The position numbers and the translations under genes were made by a program. This document shows positions 1-7,122 of a stretch of 50,666 nucleotides of DNA, one piece after another. Position 1 is the first letter of the stretch. The number at the start of each line of letters is the position of its first letter. Source of the DNA: Bacteroidota bacterium (GTDB lineage Bacteria; Bacteroidota; Bacteroidia; Bacteroidales; GCA-2748055); the NCBI GenBank assembly GCA_024244665.1, contig JAAEOI010000386.1, positions 1-50,666 on the forward strand. The letters run 5' to 3'. Below the pieces are notes generated by a model. The model saw only the letters and a list, made by a program, of their open reading frames with translations. It ran no database searches and was not told where the DNA came from.

Positions 1-411
1 CCCCTGCCTGTTTTCATCCCATCTTTGATAGATGCCGCCGCAATCGCCGGAAACCATCTTATCTCTACCCAAGCGGCCAATAACCTGGATCTCATATTTC
101 CCCGTTAAACAGACCCCGAAATTGGAACCCCTGGGTACCATAAACTCCAATTTCAATTTTAAATCTCCATGTGCCTCATTAGTAATAAGATGCACCGTCC
201 TGCCTTTTTCACCGTTATGAAGAACTCCCTCTCCAACAAGTGCATTCAGTTTTGTTGAATCGCCGCTATCCAGTTTCACATCACCGGCTTCAATCCAATC
301 GCCCAGTGGCTCTTGAAAATCCTTAATACCCAAAAGGTTTTTCTGGGAAAAAGCATCGTTCATAAACAGGCCGGCAATCATCAACATTAGAAATAATAAT
401 CTATGGGTCAT
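1..411 (-). CDS. DUF1080 (3-keto-disaccharide hydrolase-like) protein, 3' part outside window
   Basis: The minus-strand frame is open from an ATG at 411 to the window edge (137 codons), so the N-terminus is present and the C-terminus is missing. It begins with a signal peptide (MTHRLLFLMLMIAGLFMNDAFS) and continues into the beta-sandwich typical of DUF1080 (PF06439): an E-F-M-V-P-R-G-S-N-F-G-V run, then Y-E-I-Q-V-I, then C-G-G-I-Y, matching the family pattern SNSGIY...YEVQI...CGAIY. The family includes enzymes that cleave 3-keto-glycosides made by partner dehydrogenases. It lies 17 bp downstream of the oxidoreductase stop-to-start neighbour at 429 and is co-oriented with it, so a role as hydrolase for the oxidised sugar is inferred. 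It is a second DUF1080 gene besides 3294-4130. Confidence 0.85.
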   Translation of the reverse strand, partial: MTHRLLFLMLMIAGLFMNDAFSQKNLLGIKDFQEPLGDWIEAGDVKLDSGDSTKLNALVGEGVLHNGEKGRTVHLITNEAHGDLKLKLEFMVPRGSNFGVCLTGKYEIQVIGRLGRDKMVSGDCGGIYQRWDENRQG

Positions 412-428
412 ACCTGAAATTTTTCTGG

Positions 429-1808
429 TTATAATTCGGCTACTAAATCCTTATATATTTTATCCCACGGAGCCCGCATCGGCCTGTCCAGCAATGCGTT
501 TGCAAGGGTATTGTTTACAAACCGTTCTGCTTTAGGATCCCATTCCAGCTCCTGGTTGAGCATCATGGAGATATTCCCAAGATGAGCGATGGTAATGGAA
601 CGGTGAGCTGTTTCTGCCGGAGCAATCGCTTCCTCCTTTGAGATTACACAATCGATAAAATTCCGGAAATGATTTTCACTTTTGTATAAGCGGATATCCC
701 CATCGTCCAATTTCACATCCGTCAGATTTTCAGATAGCTGTTGAGACCGCCGGTCTACCATTGCCCAGCGACCGTCTTCCCCTTCAAATCGGACACCTCC
801 GTGACCGGCGTTTGAAGAGAGGATCATCTTAAATCCTTCCTGGAATTCTGTTTCGATATGGTACTGGGTGGCGGTATTCCATACCGGATGCTCAGCCCAC
901 TCTGTATTGGAGTTCTTGATCTTCACAGGGCCGGTATGTTCCGTTCCCATTCCCCATTGTGCAATGTCGGGATGGTGACCTCCCCAATCGGTAATTTGTC
1001 CGCCGGAATAATCGAGGTTCCATCTGAAATTCACGCCGGTCCGGGCCGGGCAATAGGGTGCTTCCGGTGCAGGTCCCAGCCAGAAGTCGTAATCAAATCC
1101 TTCAGGGGGAGGAACAGGGTCGGTCAGATCTTTATTTTTGCCAAAGTCGGGGACTCCGGATGGCATACCGCAGGAAACCGTATGGATCTTCCCCAGCTTT
1201 CCGTTTCTTACCAGTTCACACACGTAACGGAAATTTTCTGCAGAACGCTGCTGGCTGCCGGTCTGGAAAACCACATTGTATTTCTTTACAGCATTGCTCA
1301 TGGCCCTTCCCTCCGGAATCGTCAGGGCCAGGGGCTTCTGACAGTAAATGGCTTTCCCGGCCTTCGCGGCCATCAGGGAGGGGATGGAGTGCCAATGATC
1401 GGGAACAGCAATTTCAACGGCATCTACATCGGCCATGTCAATCACCTCTCTGAAATCCTCTTTCAATCGCAGTCCACTAAGGGTTTTTCCCTTTTTTTCA
1501 GAATAAAAATGCTTTAGCTTGGCTTCAACAAAATCAAGTCCGCCCTGGCCACCAGACCAGTATCCATCGCTTAATTTGTTCACATCGCATATGGCAACCA
1601 CCTCAACCCTGTCGTCATTTGCAAATCTTATGATATCATTACTCCCCTGGTTACCACAACCTATCAATGCAACCCGCACTTTATCAGATGGAGCCACTTT
1701 TCCGTTCCCTCCCCTTACACAGGATGGAATAATTGTGGGAACTGCTATAATTCCGGAGCCTGCTATTGCAGCATTTCTTAAGAAATTTCGTCTGTTGGTG
1801 TTTTTCAT
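429..1808 (-). CDS. Gfo/Idh/MocA family oxidoreductase, exported
   Basis: 459 residues. The N-terminus has a twin-arginine-type signal (NRRNFLRNAAIAG) and a Cys at residue 30 that could be lipidated. A Rossmann NAD(P)-binding motif G-C-G-N-Q-G lies at residues 50-55, and the substrate-domain motif that is usually EKP reads C-Q-K-P at 156-159. The length and the C-terminal part (GQITDWGGHHPDIAQW, then FRNFIDCV) fit the secreted Gfo/Idh/MocA proteins common in Bacteroidota and Planctomycetota. Family members oxidise sugar hydroxyls with a tightly bound nicotinamide cofactor. Between two DUF1080 genes and next to a second oxidoreductase, 3-oxidation of glycosides before hydrolysis is the most likely job. 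The substrate is not readable from the sequence; a GH109-like glycosidase activity is an alternative. Confidence 0.9.
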   Translation of the reverse strand: MKNTNRRNFLRNAAIAGSGIIAVPTIIPSCVRGGNGKVAPSDKVRVALIGCGNQGSNDIIRFANDDRVEVVAICDVNKLSDGYWSGGQGGLDFVEAKLKHFYSEKKGKTLSGLRLKEDFREVIDMADVDAVEIAVPDHWHSIPSLMAAKAGKAIYCQKPLALTIPEGRAMSNAVKKYNVVFQTGSQQRSAENFRYVCELVRNGKLGKIHTVSCGMPSGVPDFGKNKDLTDPVPPPEGFDYDFWLGPAPEAPYCPARTGVNFRWNLDYSGGQITDWGGHHPDIAQWGMGTEHTGPVKIKNSNTEWAEHPVWNTATQYHIETEFQEGFKMILSSNAGHGGVRFEGEDGRWAMVDRRSQQLSENLTDVKLDDGDIRLYKSENHFRNFIDCVISKEEAIAPAETAHRSITIAHLGNISMMLNQELEWDPKAERFVNNTLANALLDRPMRAPWDKIYKDLVAEL

Positions 1809-1865
1809 TTTATAGATTTGGATTGAAGTTTCGTTCGTGTAAAATAATCAAATTCATGCAATCAT

Positions 1866-3266
1866 CTAAATTTTCCACCCTTTACGGTAGGGCGGATCCA
1901 CAAGGGTATTCACATCCTCTCCACAGTTGGTGACCTGCATGGTTTCGACATTCCATTCCAGCAGTTGATGGGTGCGAAGTGTCAACGCTCCCAGTAAAGC
2001 CAGCTCAGTCATTTCGCAGCCCAATACAATGGGGCAGTCGGTCTCAGAGCCGGTTTTACATGCTGTAATCCAGTTCCCGTAGTGGTCCTCAGTTCTTGGT
2101 AAGGTTTCCTTTGGTTCCTCAAAGTCCAGGAACTTATCTTCAGGAAGCAGTAGTCCGCCTTCAAGTGTCCGACCGTTTTCTTTGAAGGGATTACCCCCAC
2201 TATAGCCAGAAATAATCTTTCCGGATTCTCCTACAAATAGTAATCCGCTGGAGGGTAAATCCAGGCTATGATCCAACTCCTCAGGACGATGCGGTTTCAA
2301 GCCTCCGTCATACCAGTGGACATTCATTGGAGGAAGATCTCCCCTGGAAGGATATTTCCAGGTTATGATATTAGACTGAGACTGGCATTCCGGCGTAGGT
2401 AAATGCGTAAACCATCCATTATACCGTGTGGAACCATTTCCGTATATAACAGAAGGTTTTCCAAGCTGAAGTTCCTTAAAATATACGTGTAGTGTATGGC
2501 AAGCCATATCCCCGACAGTTCCGGATCCGAAATCCCACCATGGTCTCCAAAGCACGGGGTGGAGGCCTGGATGATACTCCCGATAAGGAGCAGGACCTAT
2601 CCATTTATCCCAATCCATCCCACGGGGAGGTTTTTGAGATTTTTCCGGTCTGACCAGTGAACATGGATAAGCGGGATGATCACACCAGATGTGCAGCTCA
2701 CGTACAGGGCCAATAGCTCCGGAATTCAACAGTTCAGTAGTGCTCCTGGAATCCTTACTACCCGAGGACTGTACACTTGATTGGGTGGCCAGATGCGGGT
2801 TTTCAAGCAGTGCCTGCTTCACCCTTCTTGCCTCTCCAATATTATGTGTGATCGGCTTTGCACAGTAAATGTGTTTTCCCAGCTCAATAGCTGCCATAAG
2901 GATCATCGTGTGTGTATGGTCGGGTGTGGCAATGATGATTGCATCGATGTTCTTTGCTTCCTGGTCGAACATGACCCTGTAATCATGATAGCGTCTGGCA
3001 TTAGGATACTTTTCAAATACTTTAGCCCTCAAATTGTGATCGAGATCACATAGAGCAACTACCTGTTCGCTTCTGCAACCATGCAGATATCCCTGGCCCA
3101 TGCCAAGACCAACCGCTGCAATTCTGAGTTTATCGCTGGGTGCCTGGTGTTCAGGCCCTCCCAGGACACAGCTGGAAACGATCATAGGTGCGACCAGTGT
3201 AGCAGCTCCTACTGTAAGGAAATCACGACGTGACATGGCAGTAGCTGGGTCTTTCTCTTTTGACAT
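1866..3266 (-). CDS. Gfo/Idh/MocA family oxidoreductase, exported (second copy)
   Basis: 466 residues with a Tat-type signal (SRRDFLTVGAATLVAP) followed by a Cys at 33 in a lipobox-like context, suggesting a folded, cofactor-loaded periplasmic protein. The Rossmann motif G-L-G-M-G-Q-G is at about 53-59; ATPDHTH follows at about 114-120; the EKP position reads C-A-K-P at 135-138. It is only distantly similar to its neighbour 429-1808, so the two probably act on different positions, anomers or reaction steps rather than being a recent duplication. The DUF1080 gene upstream ends 27 bp before this start. An internal Met at residue 11 directly before SRRDFL is an alternative start. Bacteroides 3-keto-glycoside loci also carry two such dehydrogenases with a DUF1080 hydrolase. 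Confidence 0.9.
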   Translation of the reverse strand: MSKEKDPATAMSRRDFLTVGAATLVAPMIVSSCVLGGPEHQAPSDKLRIAAVGLGMGQGYLHGCRSEQVVALCDLDHNLRAKVFEKYPNARRYHDYRVMFDQEAKNIDAIIIATPDHTHTMILMAAIELGKHIYCAKPITHNIGEARRVKQALLENPHLATQSSVQSSGSKDSRSTTELLNSGAIGPVRELHIWCDHPAYPCSLVRPEKSQKPPRGMDWDKWIGPAPYREYHPGLHPVLWRPWWDFGSGTVGDMACHTLHVYFKELQLGKPSVIYGNGSTRYNGWFTHLPTPECQSQSNIITWKYPSRGDLPPMNVHWYDGGLKPHRPEELDHSLDLPSSGLLFVGESGKIISGYSGGNPFKENGRTLEGGLLLPEDKFLDFEEPKETLPRTEDHYGNWITACKTGSETDCPIVLGCEMTELALLGALTLRTHQLLEWNVETMQVTNCGEDVNTLVDPPYRKGWKI

Positions 3267-3293
3267 AATTTTTCAGCTATTTAACTGATAGAA

Positions 3294-4130
3294 CTAATCA
3301 ATTGAAACCGGACGGATAAAAATATTCCGGTATGCAATGGTCCCATGGTTTCCCTGGAGCATAAGGGGATTTTCAGCCGCCTCCTTAATCTTCATTGATG
3401 CACGGGTAGGTGCTTTTCTCTCCACGTTTTCGTGAATTACAACCCCGTTCTGGAGCACACGGACAAATTTTGCATTGGAGATTTTTTTACCCTCATTGTC
3501 AAACCGGGGTGCCCTGAACAGGATGTGGTAGGACTGCCACTGCCCGGCAGGGCGTTCCGCACGTACCAGGGGTGAAACACCCCCTACCCATTCATCATTT
3601 ACTTTCTGTTCGAAATCATAGACTGATCCGCAGGTAGTGGTTGGATTTAATGAGTCCTTTCCATAGCTGTTCACGATCTGTATTTCATAAAGACCGTGAA
3701 CGTACACCCCGGAATTGGATCTGCCTGCTACTAAAAACTCAAGGTAAATTTCAACATCACCAAACTTCCGGGTGGTAAAAATGTCAGAGGCCACTTTTTC
3801 CGATTCTTCAATCGAATTCACGATCCGGTCCCCCGATATATACACCTCCTTCAACCTGGCTGATCCGTCACTCTCGTCCCATATTACTCCCGGAGTGGCT
3901 GTCCATCCGCCCTGCCCGGTATTGGGTACATATTCCCATCCATCCATATTCACACCATTCAGAAGAGGCATCCAGCCGCTTTCCAGGAGATAGGGCGGAT
4001 CTCCCCTGTGGGTGATCCCCTGGCAGGATATTTCGTCATTAACCTGGCCGAGGCCCGGAAGCAGTCCCACTGCAAACAAAAGTACAGCAACAATGAAGTT
4101 GAATCTAACTTTCATATTTCTAATTATCAT
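3294..4130 (-). CDS. DUF1080 (3-keto-disaccharide hydrolase-like) secreted protein
   Basis: 278 residues with a signal peptide (about 1-29, ending LLPGLGQ). The full DUF1080 (PF06439) pattern is present: LLNGVNMDGWEY, a D-V-E-I-Y-L-E-F strand, SNSGVYVHGLYEIQI, CGSVYDF, GQWQSYHILFRAPRF, then a V-L-Q-N-G-V-V-I-H strand and an end strand IAYRNIFIRP. The family is a concanavalin-like beta-sandwich that includes hydrolases of 3-keto-glycosides. The start ATG overlaps the stop of the upstream rhamnosidase by 4 bases (ATGA), implying translational coupling; a Met six codons further in (4115) is an alternative start. Co-transcription with two sugar dehydrogenases supports a role in removing oxidised sugar units after or alongside the GH78 enzyme. 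Confidence 0.92.
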   Translation of the reverse strand: MIIRNMKVRFNFIVAVLLFAVGLLPGLGQVNDEISCQGITHRGDPPYLLESGWMPLLNGVNMDGWEYVPNTGQGGWTATPGVIWDESDGSARLKEVYISGDRIVNSIEESEKVASDIFTTRKFGDVEIYLEFLVAGRSNSGVYVHGLYEIQIVNSYGKDSLNPTTTCGSVYDFEQKVNDEWVGGVSPLVRAERPAGQWQSYHILFRAPRFDNEGKKISNAKFVRVLQNGVVIHENVERKAPTRASMKIKEAAENPLMLQGNHGTIAYRNIFIRPVSID

Positions 4131-6928
4131 TTAACCAGCGACTTAAACTCATATTTTCCTGATCCTAATTCAAATGCCGCTCTATTCTTTTCCATGCGAA
4201 GGAAGGTAACACCCTCTGCCTGCTTAGCAGGTTTTCCGCTCTCAGTGACTTGTTCGCCGTCAACGTATACAGTGGCTGTGGTATTAACAGGAACCGTCAC
4301 ATTCATTGTTAGAACGCCGTCCTTCTTGCTCCAGTTACTGACAATTGAACCATAGGGACTTTTATATACGCATTTGACCCAGTCAAGAGTTTTTGTATAG
4401 GGCTCAATAATAAAGGTCTTAAAGCCGGGGGTTTCCGGTCGAATGCCGCCCAGACTGCGATAGAACCAGGCACCGATGGGAGCCGCCAGAGAAGGCATCT
4501 GCACATGACCTCCATCCCAGGCCTCCATAAAGGCGCTGTTTTCGCGGGAAAAGACCATGTCGAACCAGCCCGGGTAGGTCTCCCGGGTGGCGATTCGCCA
4601 GGCCAGGTCACCAAGCCCTGTTTCGGTAAGTTCAGGCAGGAGGAAGGGCAAGCCTACAAAACCTGAGCTCAGGTGGTAGTCATCTTCGACGATCTGATTC
4701 CTAAGCAGTTCGATGACACGTCCCCGCTCTTCCTCCGGTCCAATACCCAGTCTCAATGCCAGGATCAGGGCGGTTTGCGACCCCGTGTCATATATGCCGG
4801 TGGCGGAATCAAAAAACCTTGCATGAATCGCCTTCCGGATCGTTTCCATCTTATCCTTGTAATATGCAGCCTCATCCGCTCTACCCACTAGCAGTGCAGT
4901 CTGCCGAAGAATGTCGGCATAATGAAAATAGGCGCAGGTGGAGGTGTAGGGCACGCTGGTCAACATGGGCTTGCCGTAGCCCTCTAGCTGGGCGAGTGCA
5001 TCCTGCCAGTCACCCAGGCCCCAGGAAATTATATGATCCTCCGAAATGGAATCCAGGTAGGTGTAGTAATGCTTCATTGCCGGGTAGCTCTTCGCTAACA
5101 CCTCCTTATCCCCATAGAATCGATACAGCTGCCAGGGGTTGTAGATAATCATCCCGCCCCACCAGGGGCCATTGATCCAGTGCCCCGCAAAGCAACTGGG
5201 CACAATCGCCGGAACATATCCATTGGGCAAAACATGGTCCAGATAATCCTGCTGCCATTTACCAAACAAGCCCTGCAGATCGTAGTTGTAGCCCACCGAT
5301 TCAAGATGGGTCTGCACGTCCTGCGTCCAGACGGCCTTCTCGCGAACCGGATCCGAAGGCATCTGGACATAATAGTTTCGTATTGTGCGCAGGTGAACGT
5401 CCTGAAGCTTGTTCAGGCGCTCGTCCGAGCATGAGAAGTGCCCCCTCTCCACCAGGTCGGAGGCCACTCTCAGTCCAACGCAATCCTGGAGATTCGGCTC
5501 GGTCTCAAGTCCGTACACCTCAACGTATTGATACCCGTTATATGAAAAACGTGGTTCAAAGGTCTCCTCGCCTCCACCTTTGCAGATGTAGGTGCAGGTT
5601 TGATAAGGCCCCATGGTGTGATTGCTTTCCCCGGGATACTTGATGGTAATTCTCTGTCCGGGTCTGCCGCGGAATGTCAATCGTGCCCAACCCGCGTTCT
5701 GGACCCCAATATCAAATCGCCAGCCACCATCCACCGGAACAACCGTAACCGCCGGGATTTCCTTAATCACTCGCACCGGCGGAATAGACTGGATTCGGGG
5801 CCGCCCCGCCGGACCGCTGGTGAAGATGGCCTGCTTCCATCCTTTGTCGTCGTATCCACTGGCACTCCAATTTCCCAATTCCTGACGTGCGTCATAGGTC
5901 TCCCCCGAACGCAGGGAGTTGAAGCGGATTGGACCGTCTGTTGTGAAACGCCAACTCCCATCCGACCCGATCACCTCGCTGCTTCCGTCTTCATACTCCA
6001 GGACCAACTCACAACGCAGGCGGGGGGTCTCAATAAAATCACTGGCATACTCCCGGTGAAGGAAAGGCACGACCGGATTGAAGTGCCCGTTGCCCAGGAT
6101 CGTGCCAATCGTGTTGATTCCCTCAACCACCTTGTCAGTCACATCATGGGCAAGATAGGGAACGCTCTTGCTGTAATCGGCTATGGCCGTGTTGAAATAG
6201 TTGCCATCAAGCTTCTCGCCATTGAGATAAAGCTCGTAAAACCCGAGCCCGGAGACAAAGGCCGTCGCCCGTCTCAGCTCCTTCTTCGCTGGAAACTCCT
6301 TCCGTAACCATACCGCCGGAGCCTCCCTGGCTGCGTGGGTGGATTCCATGATAAAGGAGTGCCGCTTCCTCTTCCCCTCGAAGTCAATCATAACAAACTT
6401 GGGCAAAAGCTTAAGCTCCTTCTGAAAATCAAACAACTCAAGGTCAGATCGTATCCATTGGCCCGACCACTCATCCGGGTTCAGAATTCCCATCATAAAG
6501 GATCCTGTTTCTGACCAGTTCGCAGGCCGTCCATCTTTGCCCCACACCCTCACCTTCCAGAAATACTGCCTGCGGGAGACCAGGGCTTCTCCTCCGAAAA
6601 CAAGGTTCAGTGATTGTCCCGATTTCACCTTGCCGCTGTCCCACAGATCGCCGATATTCTCATCAAGTTTTTCACGGGTACTTGCCACAAGAATGTGATA
6701 GGCGGTCTGTTTCTGACCACGCTGACCGGACTGACACATCCAGCTGAACCGGGGATTGTCCAAGTCAATCCCCAATGGATCTGTTTTGTATTCGCAGGAT
6801 AAATTGGAAATGCCTATTTCGGATTCTTTGCAGCCAACAAATACAGTCAGGGCCAGCAAGACCAGTATTACAAAACTTAATATTCGCCTGCTACTTGGTG
6901 TGATGAATTGTATTTTGAATTTTTTCAT
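4127..6928 (-). CDS. GH78 alpha-L-rhamnosidase, lipoprotein
   Basis: 933 residues, with a lipoprotein signal (Cys33 after LALTVFVG). The N-terminus NLSCEYKTDPLGIDLDNPRF is the standard opening of the bacterial rhamnosidase N-domain; a rhamnose-binding beta-sandwich follows (about 150-400). The (alpha/alpha)6 catalytic barrel carries the GH78 acidic cluster in DPVREKAVWTQD (Asp and Glu near 526-530, second Asp near 537) and the downstream Glu in FMEAWDGG near residue 801. The enzyme releases terminal alpha-L-rhamnose by inversion. It is the first gene of the left operon, facing the divergent gene at 7123, and its stop overlaps the DUF1080 start. Its DNA is clearly richer in G+C than the right-hand rhamnosidases, which suggests a separate origin. 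Long opposite-strand open frames inside it are a by-product of that composition. Confidence 0.95.
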   Translation of the reverse strand: MKKFKIQFITPSSRRILSFVILVLLALTVFVGCKESEIGISNLSCEYKTDPLGIDLDNPRFSWMCQSGQRGQKQTAYHILVASTREKLDENIGDLWDSGKVKSGQSLNLVFGGEALVSRRQYFWKVRVWGKDGRPANWSETGSFMMGILNPDEWSGQWIRSDLELFDFQKELKLLPKFVMIDFEGKRKRHSFIMESTHAAREAPAVWLRKEFPAKKELRRATAFVSGLGFYELYLNGEKLDGNYFNTAIADYSKSVPYLAHDVTDKVVEGINTIGTILGNGHFNPVVPFLHREYASDFIETPRLRCELVLEYEDGSSEVIGSDGSWRFTTDGPIRFNSLRSGETYDARQELGNWSASGYDDKGWKQAIFTSGPAGRPRIQSIPPVRVIKEIPAVTVVPVDGGWRFDIGVQNAGWARLTFRGRPGQRITIKYPGESNHTMGPYQTCTYICKGGGEETFEPRFSYNGYQYVEVYGLETEPNLQDCVGLRVASDLVERGHFSCSDERLNKLQDVHLRTIRNYYVQMPSDPVREKAVWTQDVQTHLESVGYNYDLQGLFGKWQQDYLDHVLPNGYVPAIVPSCFAGHWINGPWWGGMIIYNPWQLYRFYGDKEVLAKSYPAMKHYYTYLDSISEDHIISWGLGDWQDALAQLEGYGKPMLTSVPYTSTCAYFHYADILRQTALLVGRADEAAYYKDKMETIRKAIHARFFDSATGIYDTGSQTALILALRLGIGPEEERGRVIELLRNQIVEDDYHLSSGFVGLPFLLPELTETGLGDLAWRIATRETYPGWFDMVFSRENSAFMEAWDGGHVQMPSLAAPIGAWFYRSLGGIRPETPGFKTFIIEPYTKTLDWVKCVYKSPYGSIVSNWSKKDGVLTMNVTVPVNTTATVYVDGEQVTESGKPAKQAEGVTFLRMEKNRAAFELGSGKYEFKSLVK

Positions 6929-7122
6929 ATTTGATCCTCACTTCCAAATAATTAGTCATGTTACGGTGAATATACGAAATAATCCCTGCTGTCCTTTTAT
7001 TGAAATAAATAATAAATTTCAGTTCTCAAATATCGATTCTCCTTGGAGATTCGATATATTTAGATCAAGGTTCGTAAGCGAATGACATTTATGTTCTGGA
7101 ACCTTTTGAAAAAAATCGCACC
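6929..7122. promoter_or_regulatory. divergent promoter region between the two transcription units
   Basis: This 194-bp gap is the only place where transcription diverges in the window and must hold the promoters of both the left operon (minus) and the 7123 gene (plus). Bacteroidota promoters often carry TAnnTTTG at -7. A 7-of-8 match on the minus strand covers 7027-7034 and one on the plus strand covers 7055-7062, each touching an arm of the palindrome at 7030-7057. No convincing -33 TTG partner was identified for either, so the promoter assignment is tentative. Confidence 0.45.
7030..7057. promoter_or_regulatory. 28-bp near-perfect palindrome, candidate operator
   Basis: ATATCGA (7030-7036) and TCGATAT (7051-7057) are perfect inverted 7-mers. 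Inside them TCTCC (7038-7042) and GGAGA (7045-7049) form a second perfect pair. Only the T/T pair at 7037/7050 and the central TT break the symmetry. The site sits in the divergent gap and abuts weak -7-like elements on both sides, as expected for an operator of a dimeric regulator. It could also form an RNA hairpin in either leader. Confidence 0.5.

Noticed and set aside
858..1517. 219-codon plus-strand open frame opposite the first oxidoreductase
   Set aside because: The minus-strand frame has Tat signal, Rossmann motif and full family length; the plus frame has low-complexity shadow sequence only.
5600..6307. 235-codon plus-strand open frame opposite the GH78 gene
   Set aside because: It is antisense to a clear GH78 coding sequence with conserved catalytic motifs; GC-rich genes commonly leave such open antisense frames, and its translation has no recognisable domain.
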